From positions 3,100,001-3,164,000 of the forward strand of contig NZ_JAUSZR010000001.1 of the NCBI RefSeq assembly GCF_030817835.1: 64,000 bases of DNA, in the 5' to 3' direction. This document shows positions 36,033 through 44,117 of this stretch, piece by piece (position 1 is the first letter of the stretch; every line of letters begins with the position of its first letter). The DNA comes from Pseudarthrobacter sp. W1I19 (lineage in GTDB: Bacteria; Actinomycetota; Actinomycetes; Actinomycetales; Micrococcaceae). The position numbers and the translations under genes were made by a program. The notes beneath the pieces were generated by a model, which was given only the letters and a program-made list of their open reading frames with translations, ran no database searches and had not been told where the DNA came from.

Positions 36033-36590
36033 CTAGTCGATGATGGTTCCGGTGACCGGTTCCCCGCTGCCGGAGGACTTGATCATGTCCCGGGCGTTCG
36101 TGGCGGTGATCTCGATGGTTTCCAGGGCCCTGTTGATGGTGTCCTGGTTGGCGGCAGCGCCCTTGGCCCGCTCCTCCTCCACTACACGGATCTGCACCTG
36201 GACGATCTTGAAGGAGTGGTCCAGCTTGAGGTCGCGGACCTGGTCCGCCTGGCTGCGCTCCGCAACAACCCGGGTACCGCCCTGGTCCGCGCCGGCGTAG
36301 GGGCCGCGACCTGCCGCCGTCGTGAAGGCATTTTGGGCTTCGGTCAGCTTCGCGCCGGCCTTTTTGGCGGCCTTCTGGATGCTGAAGACCACGAAGGAGG
36401 CAAGGGCCAGCCAGAAGAAGGCGATGACGGCAACCACCCAGCCCACGACGTCGTTCTGGTTGGCTGCGAAGATCACTGCCACAACGAACGCGGTGACGAG
36501 GACCATCAGTCCCGGCCCGCTGATGCGGAACATCGAGAATCCGCCCCTGGCGGGTTTGGAGGATGACTTGGAGCTGCCCAGAGATTGCAT
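36033..36590 (-). CDS. Hypothetical membrane protein with coiled-coil tail
   Basis: 185 aa of unknown function. Short Ser/Lys-rich head, two adjacent hydrophobic helices (about 28-45 LMVLVTAFVVAVIFAANQ and 50-70 GWVVAVIAFFWLALASFVV), then a cytoplasmic helical region of mixed charge (75-175) with QVRDLKLDHSFKIVQVQIRVVEEE and a run of predicted coiled-coil heptads. I recognise no family. It ends 10 nt before the xth start, and the probable leaderless xth promoter lies inside its last codons. Confidence 0.75.
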   Translation of the reverse strand: MQSLGSSKSSSKPARGGFSMFRISGPGLMVLVTAFVVAVIFAANQNDVVGWVVAVIAFFWLALASFVVFSIQKAAKKAGAKLTEAQNAFTTAAGRGPYAGADQGGTRVVAERSQADQVRDLKLDHSFKIVQVQIRVVEEERAKGAAANQDTINRALETIEITATNARDMIKSSGSGEPVTGTIID

Positions 36591-36650
36591 GCACCCATTC
36601 TCTCAAACGCCCGGGCATGCTCCCGCCGCCTTCCACCCCCGGCGAACACC

Positions 36651-36711
36651 CAACTAACTCGCACTTAACGCCCCCAAATCGCGTTTTGAGTGCGTTACCT
36701 GCCAGCCAGTT
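36651..36711. repeat. Palindromic intergenic element (REP-like)
   Basis: A 61-bp imperfect inverted repeat beginning CAACTAACTCGCACTTAACG and ending GAGTGCGTTACC...CCAGTTG, with arms built from GCACT and AGTGC around a C-rich centre. It fills the gap between the hypothetical membrane gene and the exporter permease. Sequences of this style occur as dispersed repeats in Arthrobacter genomes (from memory, not searched). It could also act as a transcript end. Confidence 0.5.
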
Positions 36712-36719
36712 GAGCCGGG

Positions 36720-37553
36720 CTACTTCAGGAAGAGGTGCCGCAGCCGCATGGTGGTGAGCAGCATGCCGGCGGCGGTCATTACCAGGTAGTAGCCAATGTG
36801 GACGGGCGTGGCCGCCGTGAAGGTGCCCACACTGATCTGCCGCAGCAGCTCCACCCCGTGCCACAGCGGCATGGCCTGGATGAGCCACTGGATGGCCTGC
36901 GGGTAGACACTCAGCGGGTAGAACGTGGCGCTGAACAGGAACATGGGCAGCATGATGAAGTTGATCCAGTCCATCTGCTGGAAGGTCTTCAGGAAGCTCG
37001 TGATCCCCATCCCGATGCTCGCGAACCCGAACGCGATCAACACCGACGCCGGGACCATCAGCAGGGCCCACGGAGTGGTGATCAGGCCCATCGCGCCCAT
37101 CACTGCCGTGAAGCCCAGGGCGTAGAGGAGTCCGCGCAGCAGGGCCAGGAAGATCTCGCCCAGTGCAACATCCAGGGGTCCCAGCGAGGTGTACAGCATG
37201 CCCTGGTAGAGCTTGGCGAAGTTCATTTTGAAGAACACGTTCCAGGTGGAGTCGTACACGGCTCCGTTCATGGCCGAAACGGCAAGCAAGGCCGGGGCGA
37301 TGTACGCGGCATAGCTGATCTCCCCGCCGCCCGGCCCCTGCACCGCTCCCACGATCGCGCCGAGCCCCACTCCCATGGAGACCAGAAACAGGACGGGCTC
37401 GAAGAATCCGGAGAGCATCACCAGCCAGTTGGTGCTCTTGGTGGCCAGGAGCCCGCGCGAAATCACGGCCTTGGCGTTGCGCGAGTACAACGGCCCGAAC
37501 GTCCTGTTGCGGGCCGCCGCCGCGGCGCCCTTGACGGACACTCCGGCGCTCAT
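36720..37553 (-). CDS. ABC-2 type exporter permease (second)
   Basis: 277 aa, about six membrane helices, of the DrrB/NodJ ABC-2 family that exports drugs or lipo-oligosaccharides. Marks: FEPVLFLVSMGVGLGAIVG near 50-68, and the ABC-2 signature LPMFLFSATFYPLSVYPQ near 208-225. ATG 37553 (MSAGVSVK) overlaps the stop of the first permease (ATGA). The frame is open much further upstream but only inside its neighbour. Confidence 0.92.
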   Translation of the reverse strand: MSAGVSVKGAAAAARNRTFGPLYSRNAKAVISRGLLATKSTNWLVMLSGFFEPVLFLVSMGVGLGAIVGAVQGPGGGEISYAAYIAPALLAVSAMNGAVYDSTWNVFFKMNFAKLYQGMLYTSLGPLDVALGEIFLALLRGLLYALGFTAVMGAMGLITTPWALLMVPASVLIAFGFASIGMGITSFLKTFQQMDWINFIMLPMFLFSATFYPLSVYPQAIQWLIQAMPLWHGVELLRQISVGTFTAATPVHIGYYLVMTAAGMLLTTMRLRHLFLK

Positions 37554-38410
37554 CGCCCCATCCTCAACACGAACTGCCGCCTCGTCAGGAACCAACCCGC
37601 CACCGCAAGGCCCACCAGCACCAGCACGTGCACGGCGGTCAGCAGCGGCGGTTCCTGGTAGCCGTACGTAAAGACGCGTCCCAGCTCGGTCCCGTGCCAG
37701 ATCGGCGAGATCCAGCCGATCCACCGCACCGCCAGCGGCAGGGTGTCCAGCGGAAAGAAGGTCCCGGAGAACAGGAACAGCGGCATCACAATGAAGCGCA
37801 TCACCAGTGCGAACTGGCCTTTGTCCTCCGTTATCGACGCCGAATAAGCCATCAGCGGCAAACCAAAGGAGAGCGCAGCCAGCGTGGCTGCCAGGATGGC
37901 CACCCATCCCCATCCGCCCGGAGCGGCGCCGAACAGTGCAACCGCAGCAAAATAGATGGCAGACTGCAGCAGGAACCGCAGGGTCACCGCCATGATGTGG
38001 CCCGCCGCGATCTGTTGGGGCGCCAGCGGCGAAGCGTGCGGGCCGTAGTACGTTCGGCGCCACTTGAATCCGCCCATCACGGGGAACGTGAATTCGTTGG
38101 CTGCCGTCATCACCGCCGCGGAGACCAGCAGGGCCGGCGCCACAAACGTCACGTACCCCACTCCCCCGAAAGCTCCTGCACCCTGCGCGTCCACGAGGGT
38201 GGCGAGGCCCACGCCCATCGCGAACAGGTAAGCCACGGGGTGGCCCACGCTGTACATCAGCAGGGACCAGCTGTAGCCCTTCATCACCCGGAGCACATGC
38301 TCCATGTAGTAGAAAGCACCCCAGCGGCGCGCCTTCGCCGCCGCCACTCCAGGGCTGTGCGCCGCCGGAAGGGCACGGGCGGCCGCCCCCGTCAACGTCT
38401 CGTCAGTCAA
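37550..38410 (-). CDS. ABC-2 type exporter permease (first)
   Basis: 286 aa paralogue of the second permease. HPVAYLFAMGVGLATLVD near 56-73, PALLVSAAVMTAANEF near 91-106 and the signature MPLFLFSGTFFPLDTLP near 209-225 place it in the NodJ/DrrB family. Two different permeases with one ATPase suggests a heterodimeric channel. Overlaps the ATPase gene by 8 nt. Substrate unknown; a drug or lipid-linked glycan are the family options. Confidence 0.92.
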   Translation of the reverse strand: MTDETLTGAAARALPAAHSPGVAAAKARRWGAFYYMEHVLRVMKGYSWSLLMYSVGHPVAYLFAMGVGLATLVDAQGAGAFGGVGYVTFVAPALLVSAAVMTAANEFTFPVMGGFKWRRTYYGPHASPLAPQQIAAGHIMAVTLRFLLQSAIYFAAVALFGAAPGGWGWVAILAATLAALSFGLPLMAYSASITEDKGQFALVMRFIVMPLFLFSGTFFPLDTLPLAVRWIGWISPIWHGTELGRVFTYGYQEPPLLTAVHVLVLVGLAVAGWFLTRRQFVLRMGR

Positions 38411-39380
38411 CGAGGCTCCTGCCCGTCAGCCGCAGGAACACGTCCTCCAGCGAGGACCTGCGGACCAGCGATGTCAGCGGCCTCAGGCCGCGGGCCGCTA
38501 CCTGCTCAAGGGCGGACTCGCCGTCGTGCGCGTAAATGAGCACCCGGTCTGGCAGCACCTCAAGCCGCTCCCCAATGCCGTCCAGCTCGGCGGCGATGGT
38601 GGTGTTCCGTTCGGAGCCGAAGCGCAGCTCCACCACCTCACGGGTGGAGTGGTCGCGGATGAGCTGCGCCGGCGACCCCTCGGCCATGATGCGGCCCTTG
38701 TCCACCACGATCAGCCGGTCGCAGAGCTGCTCCGCCTCATCCATGTAGTGGGTGGTGAGAATCAGCGTGACGCCCTGCTCCTTGAGCCGGAACAGCCGGT
38801 CCCAGAGAATGTGCCGGGCCTGCGGATCCAGGCCGGTGGTGGGTTCGTCCAGCAGCAGGATCCGGGGTTCGTTAATCAGCGAGCGGGCGATTGTCAGGCG
38901 CCGCTTCATGCCGCCGGACAGCGCATCCACCTTGGACTTCGCTTTGTCGGTCAGCTGCGCGAACTCGAGCAGTTCGTCGGCCTTCGGTTTCAGGTAGCTC
39001 ATCGGCAGGCCAAAATACCGGCCGTAGACCAGGAGGTTGTCGCGGACCCGCAGTTCCTCGTCCAGGTTGTCCTGCTGCGGCACCACACCCAGGTGTGCGC
39101 GCACTTCAGGCCCGTGCGCGTCCGGGTCCAGGCCCATGATTTCAAGGCTGCCGGAGGTGCGGCCGGTGACACCGCCGATCATCTTCATGGTGGTGGACTT
39201 GCCGGCTCCATTGGGTCCCAGCAGGCCGAACGACTCGCCCGCCGGGACACTGAAGGAGATACCGTCCACGGCGGCCACGTCGCCGTACTTTTTGGTGAGG
39301 TTTTCGGCGGTGATGACCGTGCGGGGCGTCTTCCGGCCGCCGGCCCGGGTTGTGGAGGGCAGGATGGCTTCGTTGTGCAC
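38403..39380 (-). CDS. ABC exporter ATP-binding protein (DrrA/NodI type)
   Basis: 325 aa. Walker A GPNGAGKST at 55-63, signature LSGGMKRRLTIARSL near 150-164, Walker B ILLLDEPTTGLDPQ near 170-183 and H-loop TTHYMDEAE. The C-terminal 100 residues are the DrrA-type accessory domain. GTG 39380 has GGAGG only 2 nt upstream, so the start may lie a few codons away. First gene of the exporter operon. Confidence 0.92.
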   Translation of the reverse strand: MHNEAILPSTTRAGGRKTPRTVITAENLTKKYGDVAAVDGISFSVPAGESFGLLGPNGAGKSTTMKMIGGVTGRTSGSLEIMGLDPDAHGPEVRAHLGVVPQQDNLDEELRVRDNLLVYGRYFGLPMSYLKPKADELLEFAQLTDKAKSKVDALSGGMKRRLTIARSLINEPRILLLDEPTTGLDPQARHILWDRLFRLKEQGVTLILTTHYMDEAEQLCDRLIVVDKGRIMAEGSPAQLIRDHSTREVVELRFGSERNTTIAAELDGIGERLEVLPDRVLIYAHDGESALEQVAARGLRPLTSLVRRSSLEDVFLRLTGRSLVD

Positions 39381-39427
39381 CCTCCGCAGACTAGTTCAGC
39401 CACCCGCTAAACGGTAGTGCCGTCCTC

Positions 39428-39447
39428 CTTAACACAACCGTGTTAAG
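39428..39447. promoter_or_regulatory. Inverted repeat upstream of the exporter operon
   Basis: CTTAACAC-AACC-GTGTTAAG: a perfect 8-bp dyad with a 4-nt centre, 48 nt before the exporter GTG. The size fits a TetR-type operator, common for such exporters, but it also sits just past the folD terminator and could be part of that structure. Confidence 0.5.
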
Positions 39448-39450
39448 TGC

Positions 39451-39494
39451 GACGGCGGCAGGCGCCTTCGCTGGGGAAGGTGCCTGCCGCCGTC
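39451..39494 (-). terminator. Terminator after folD
   Basis: 18-bp stem (GACGGCGGCAGGCGCCTT, one G-U pair, 8-nt loop) 20 nt past the folD stop. There is no long T run, but the stem is very stable. Confidence 0.75.
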
Positions 39495-39514
39495 GTACTT
39501 GTCTGAGAGTGCCC

Positions 39515-40417
39515 TTAGGCGATGCCCGCCTTGCGCTCCGCGGCTTCCACCACGTTGGTCATCAACAGCGCCACGGTCATGGGACCGACGCCGCCAGGGT
39601 TCGGAGAGATCCAGCCGGCTACCTCGGCGGCAGCAGGATCGATGTCGCCGTGGACCTTGCTCTTGCCCGTCTCGGGGTCGGTCTCGCGCGTGACACCAAC
39701 GTCCAGTACGGCAGCACCGGGCTTCACGTCCGAGGCTTTGACGATGTGCTTGGCACCGGCCGCGCCCACGATGACGTCCGCCTGGCGCAGCAACTCGGAC
39801 ATGTTGGTGGTGCCGGTGTGGGTCAGCGTCACCGTAGCGTTGATTTCGCGCCGGGTCAGCAGCAGCCCGATGGACCGGCCGATCGTCACACCGCGGCCAA
39901 CCACCACCACGTGCTTGCCCTTGAGGTCGTAGTCGTTGCGCAGGAGCAACTCGATGACACCGCGGGGTGTGCACGGCAGCGGCGAGGTGATCTTGCCGTT
40001 GACGTTGAGCACCAGCCGGCCGAGGTTGGTGGGGTGCAGGCCGTCGGCGTCCTTGTCGGGGTCGATCCGTTCAAGGATGGCGTCGGTGTCCAGGTGCTTG
40101 GGAAGCGGCAGCTGAACGATGTAGCCGTGGCAGGTGGGGTCCGCATTGAGTTCGTCAATGAGGGCCTCAACCTGCTCCTGGGTGGCGTCGCCGGGAAGCT
40201 CGCGCTGGATGGAGTTCATCCCGATCTCCACCGACTGCTTGTGCTTCATGGAGACATACAGCTGGGAGGCGGGGTCCGCGCCCACCAGCACCGTGGCGAT
40301 GCCGGGGGTGATGCCGCTGGCCTTCAGGGCCGCCACACGCTCAGTCAGTTCGGCCTTGATGGCCGCTGCTGCTGCCCGTCCGTCGAGGATCCGGGCGGTC
40401 TTGGTTGCTTCAGTCAT
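39515..40417 (-). CDS. folD: Methylenetetrahydrofolate dehydrogenase/cyclohydrolase
   Basis: 300 aa bifunctional enzyme interconverting 5,10-methylene- and 10-formyl-tetrahydrofolate. Catalytic Lys in YVSMKHKQS near 54-62; QLPLPKHLD near 102-110; nucleotide-binding [12 protein letters not shown] near 170-181 and [10 protein letters not shown] near the C-terminus. Starts 3 nt after glyA in the same direction, giving a one-carbon pair. Confidence 0.97.
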   Translation of the reverse strand: MTEATKTARILDGRAAAAAIKAELTERVAALKASGITPGIATVLVGADPASQLYVSMKHKQSVEIGMNSIQRELPGDATQEQVEALIDELNADPTCHGYIVQLPLPKHLDTDAILERIDPDKDADGLHPTNLGRLVLNVNGKITSPLPCTPRGVIELLLRNDYDLKGKHVVVVGRGVTIGRSIGLLLTRREINATVTLTHTGTTNMSELLRQADVIVGAAGAKHIVKASDVKPGAAVLDVGVTRETDPETGKSKVHGDIDPAAAEVAGWISPNPGGVGPMTVALLMTNVVEAAERKAGIA

Positions 40418-40420
40418 GGG

Positions 40421-41719
40421 TCACCACTGCTCGTGCGTCGGGTACAGCGGGAAGTCGGCGGCTAGCTTGTCCACGCGGGCCTGCAGGGCCTCGACGTCGG
40501 CGCTGGTGCCGGCCTTCAGCGCGGTGGCGATGATCTCGGCCACCTCGGTGAACTCGGCGGCACCGAAGCCGCGGGTTGCCAGGGCCGGGGTGCCGATGCG
40601 CAGGCCGGAGGTAACCATCGGCGGGCGGGGGTCGAACGGAACAGCGTTGCGGTTAACGGTGATGCCCACGGAGTGCAGGAGGTCTTCCGCCTGCTGCCCG
40701 TCCAGCTGCGAGTTGCGCAGGTCAACCAGGACCAGGTGCACATCCGTTCCGCCGGTCAGGACCGAGACGCCGGCTTCGGCGACGTCAGCCTGGTTAAGGC
40801 GGTCAGCGATGATCTTGGCGCCTTCCAGCACGCGCTCCTGGCGCTCCTTGAATTCCTCGGTGCCGGCGATCTTGAAGGCCACGGCCTTGGCCGCAATAAC
40901 GTGCATGAGCGGGCCGCCCTGCTGGCCCGGGAACACGTTGGAGTTCAGCTTCTTGGCCCACTCCTGCTTGGCCAGGATCACACCGGAGCGCGGACCGGCG
41001 AGGGTCTTGTGCACGGTGGAGGTGACGACGTCGGAGTGCGGCACCGGGCTCGGGTGCAGGCCGGCGGCAACCAGGCCGGCGAAGTGTGCCATGTCGGTCC
41101 AGAGCAGTGCGCCCACCTCATCGGCGATGGAGCGGAAGGCAGCGAAGTCCAGGTGGCGCGGGTAGGCGGACCAGCCGGCGATGATGACCTGCGGCTTTTC
41201 GGCTATGGCCTGCTCACGCAGCTTGTCCATGTCGATGCGGAAGTTGTCTTCCTCCACCTGGTAGGCAGCCACGTTGTAGAGCTTGCCGGAGAAGTTGAGC
41301 TTCATGCCGTGCGTCAGGTGGCCGCCGTGGGCCAGGGACAGGCCCAGGATCTTGTCGCCCGGGGTGATCATGGCGGACAGTGCAGCGGCGTTGGCCTGGG
41401 CACCGGAGTGCGGCTGGACGTTGGCGTACTCGGCGCCAAAGAGTGCCTTGACCCTGTCGATGGCCAGCTGCTCGGCAACGTCAACATATTCGCAGCCACC
41501 GTAGTAGCGGCGGCCCGGGTAACCCTCAGCGTACTTGTTGGTGAGGACTGAGCCCTGGGCCTCCATCACGGCGCGGGGGGCGAAGTTTTCGGAGGCAATC
41601 ATTTCCAGGGTGCCGCGCTGGCGGCCGAGCTCCTGGTCCAGGACTGCTGCGATTTCGGGGTCAAGCTCAGCCAGCGGCTGATTGCTGACGGCGGTGGTTG
41701 AAGTGGCTGTAGTAGTCAC
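40421..41719 (-). CDS. glyA: Serine hydroxymethyltransferase
   Basis: 432 aa PLP enzyme converting serine and tetrahydrofolate to glycine and methylene-THF, feeding folD. Marks: MIASENFAP near 40-48, [16 protein letters not shown] near 65-80, HSGAQANAA near 104, the PLP lysine in [14 protein letters not shown] near 233-246. GTG 41719 with AGGAG 7 nt upstream. A -10-like TAGCCT lies about 40 nt further up. Confidence 0.97.
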   Translation of the reverse strand: MTTTATSTTAVSNQPLAELDPEIAAVLDQELGRQRGTLEMIASENFAPRAVMEAQGSVLTNKYAEGYPGRRYYGGCEYVDVAEQLAIDRVKALFGAEYANVQPHSGAQANAAALSAMITPGDKILGLSLAHGGHLTHGMKLNFSGKLYNVAAYQVEEDNFRIDMDKLREQAIAEKPQVIIAGWSAYPRHLDFAAFRSIADEVGALLWTDMAHFAGLVAAGLHPSPVPHSDVVTSTVHKTLAGPRSGVILAKQEWAKKLNSNVFPGQQGGPLMHVIAAKAVAFKIAGTEEFKERQERVLEGAKIIADRLNQADVAEAGVSVLTGGTDVHLVLVDLRNSQLDGQQAEDLLHSVGITVNRNAVPFDPRPPMVTSGLRIGTPALATRGFGAAEFTEVAEIIATALKAGTSADVEALQARVDKLAADFPLYPTHEQW

Positions 41720-41993
41720 GAAGAACTCCTGGCTAGGGATACGGGCACTGCTTAGGTCAGGCTACCGGCTGGCGCGCTTGCACACTGCCTTGTGACAGGC
41801 GTGAAAGCGCGGGTATGGCGCTGCAGTACTGACGCAGGTGCAGCCCCAATTCCGGCAAGACATGACCCTCGGCCCAGGCGTACGATCCGTGGTCTTCGTG
41901 ATTGCCGCTCCCTGGTGGTTAGCCACCCAACGCCAGTTGCGACCTCCCCAGCGTACCAAATCCGGCCCCTCGTGCGCGGGTAGGCTTGTACGC

Positions 41994-42854
41994 GTGACTG
42001 AAGAGCAGCTGAACCAAGCGTACGTAGTAACCCTGTCCTGCCCGGACCGCCCGGGAATCGTCCATGCGGTGGCCGGCGCCCTGCTGGCGGCGGGGTGCAA
42101 TATTACGGATTCGCAGCAGTACGGCAGCCCCGCCACGGGCAACTTCTTTATGCGCGTCGAAGTAACGACGGCGGCCCCCGCCGCCGAGCTTCGGGCCGCC
42201 CTGGAGCCCGTGACCGGCGCCTTTGGTATGCAGTGGAGCCTCAATGCGGCGGGCCAGAAGGTCCGCACCCTGGTGATGGCCAGCACCTCCGCACACTGCC
42301 TCAACGACCTGCTGTTCCAGCAGCGCTCCGGCACCCTTCCCATTGAGATCCCCGCCATTGTGTCTAACCACCAGGACCTTGCCGGGCTTGCCGAGTTCTA
42401 CGGCATCCCGTTCCACCACATCCCGGTCACCAAGGACACCAAGGTCCAGGCCGAGGACAAGCTCCGCGCCATCATCGCCGAGCACGACGTCGAACTGACC
42501 GTTTTGGCCCGGTACATGCAGATCCTTTCCGACGAGCTCTGCACCGACCTCACCGGCAAAGCCATCAACATCCACCACTCGTTCCTGCCGTCCTTCAAGG
42601 GCGCCAAGCCCTACCACCAGGCCCACGCGCGCGGCGTGAAGCTTATCGGCGCCACTGCCCACTACGTGACGGCGGCGTTGGATGAGGGCCCCATCATCGA
42701 GCAGGAAGTGATCCGCGTTGACCACGCCCGCACTCCGGAGCAGTTTGTCCAGATGGGCAGAGACGTGGAAGGCCGCACGCTGGTCCAGGCGGTGCAGTGG
42801 CATGCGGAGCACCGTGTGCTGCTGGATGGCAACCGGACAGTCGTCTTTAACTAG
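41994..42854 (+). CDS. purU: Formyltetrahydrofolate deformylase
   Basis: 286 aa. Hydrolyses 10-formyl-THF to formate and THF, balancing one-carbon pools with glyA and folD across the divergent promoter region. N-terminal ACT domain (LSCPDRPGIVHAVAGAL, 11-27) and C-terminal formyltransferase domain with NIHHSFLPSFKGAKPYHQA and GATAHYVTAALDEGPII (catalytic His and Asp). GTG 41994 is 7 nt after the -10 box TAGGCT (41981-41986) with no ribosome site, so the mRNA is probably leaderless. Confidence 0.96.
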   Translation: MTEEQLNQAYVVTLSCPDRPGIVHAVAGALLAAGCNITDSQQYGSPATGNFFMRVEVTTAAPAAELRAALEPVTGAFGMQWSLNAAGQKVRTLVMASTSAHCLNDLLFQQRSGTLPIEIPAIVSNHQDLAGLAEFYGIPFHHIPVTKDTKVQAEDKLRAIIAEHDVELTVLARYMQILSDELCTDLTGKAINIHHSFLPSFKGAKPYHQAHARGVKLIGATAHYVTAALDEGPIIEQEVIRVDHARTPEQFVQMGRDVEGRTLVQAVQWHAEHRVLLDGNRTVVFN

Positions 42855-42882
42855 GGTGTAGCCACCCTCCCCCGGAGGCGCA

Positions 42883-43542
42883 ATGGACGCGGAATCGGAC
42901 CACGGCGAGCGGCGCCTTGCCGATTTCTACAACGGCCGCGCCGCGTCCGGTGCCGACCACCCGCCGTCGCACCACCGGGTGGAACAGCGCGAACGCTTCA
43001 TTGCCCTCCTGAAGTACGAGGGGCGCCACGCGATCCTGGAGATAGGGGCGGGAACCGGCCTGGACGGGCTGCAATTTGTGCAGGCCGGGATCCATTACAC
43101 AGGCGTGGACATCGCCGAAGGCCAGGTCCGGTGGGCGCGTAGCCGTGGGCTCGATGTCTCGGTGGCCAGTGCGCGCCGGCTGCCCTTCCCGGACGGCTCG
43201 TTCCCGGCGATGTGGTCGATGAGCACGCTGCTGCACGTTCCCGCCCGTGATATCGATGCGGTACTGGCGGAGCTGACCCGCGTGGCCGCTCCCGGCGCGC
43301 CCATCGCCGTCGGGCTGTGGTCCGGGGACGATGAAGAGGTCCTTAACCCCGAGGACGACGTCGAACCTCGCTTCTTCAGCAGGCGCAGCGATGCCACGGT
43401 ACGCGAGGTCTTTGGCCGCCATGGCACCGTCGAGGAGTTTGTGACGTGGCCGGAGGGAACCGGTCCCGAGTCGGGGCCCGGTGCGGGGCTCTGGACCCAG
43501 CATTACCAGTTCCTCATCCTGCGCACCCCTGGCCCCAAGTAG
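42883..43542 (+). CDS. Class I SAM-dependent methyltransferase
   Basis: 219 aa Methyltransf_11-type enzyme. SAM-binding motif AILEIGAGTGLDGLQF near 46-61; acidic motif GVDIAEGQVRWARSRG near 73-88; LPFPDGSFPAMWSM near 102-115. It follows purU by 28 nt with GGAGG 4 nt before the ATG, so it is probably in the same transcript. The substrate is not predictable. Confidence 0.88.
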   Translation: MDAESDHGERRLADFYNGRAASGADHPPSHHRVEQRERFIALLKYEGRHAILEIGAGTGLDGLQFVQAGIHYTGVDIAEGQVRWARSRGLDVSVASARRLPFPDGSFPAMWSMSTLLHVPARDIDAVLAELTRVAAPGAPIAVGLWSGDDEEVLNPEDDVEPRFFSRRSDATVREVFGRHGTVEEFVTWPEGTGPESGPGAGLWTQHYQFLILRTPGPK

Positions 43543-43562
43543 GGATGTCCTAGGCTTGGGCC

Positions 43563-44081
43563 ATGGCTCCTCTTTACCCTTTCGCCGGGAATACCCCGGC
43601 CGTCCACCCCTCCGCTTTTGTTGCCCCCACAGCCTCGATCATCGGCAACGCCACCCTGGCCGCGGACGCCAGCGCGTTCTACGGTGTCTCGGTCCGTGCC
43701 GATACTGCCGCCATCTCGGTGGGCGCCGGCAGCAACCTGCAGGACAACGTGGTGCTGCACGCGGACCCCGGATTCCCCTGCACAGTGGGCGAGCGCGTCA
43801 GCGTGGGGCACGCCGCGGTCGTGCATGGCTGCACTGTGGAGGACGACTGCCTGATCGGCATGGGCGCGACAGTACTGAACGGCGCGGTGATTGGCGCCGG
43901 CTCGCTTGTTGCGGCCGGCGCCGTGGTGCTGGAAGGCACGGTGGTCCCGCCCCGCTCACTCGTGGCGGGCGTCCCCGGCAAGGTGCGCCGCGCACTCACC
44001 GATGAGGAGTACGACGGCGTCCGGGCCAACGCGGCGCGCTACGTCGAGTTGGCTGCAGCGCACCGGAACCTCCACGGCTGA
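43563..44081 (+). CDS. Gamma-carbonic anhydrase family protein
   Basis: 172 aa left-handed beta-helix built from hexapeptide repeats. Metal-ligand histidines appear in NVVLHADPG near 61-69 and VGHAAVVHGC near 81-90. The family includes carbonic anhydrases and PaaY-like hydrolases. ATG 43563 lies 6 nt after the -10 box TAGGCT (43551-43556) without a ribosome site: a probable leaderless mRNA, independent of the methyltransferase gene 20 nt upstream. Confidence 0.92.
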   Translation: MAPLYPFAGNTPAVHPSAFVAPTASIIGNATLAADASAFYGVSVRADTAAISVGAGSNLQDNVVLHADPGFPCTVGERVSVGHAAVVHGCTVEDDCLIGMGATVLNGAVIGAGSLVAAGAVVLEGTVVPPRSLVAGVPGKVRRALTDEEYDGVRANAARYVELAAAHRNLHG

Positions 44082-44117
44082 GATTTCGACAGGCTCAACC
44101 GCCGGGCCTAATCTCAG
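44078..44117. repeat. Inverted repeat carrying TTTCGACAGGCTCAACC
   Basis: CTGAGATT and AATCTCAG flank a loop containing TTTCGACAGGCTCAACCGCC. It spans the gap between two convergent genes and overlaps both stop regions. The core resembles a dispersed actinobacterial intergenic repeat known to me from other genomes; it may serve as a shared terminator. Confidence 0.5.

Noticed and set aside
41720..41993. Possible glycine or other riboswitch between glyA and purU
   Set aside because: No tandem glycine-aptamer pattern or other conserved core visible; glyA has a short leader with a normal ribosome site and purU appears leaderless.
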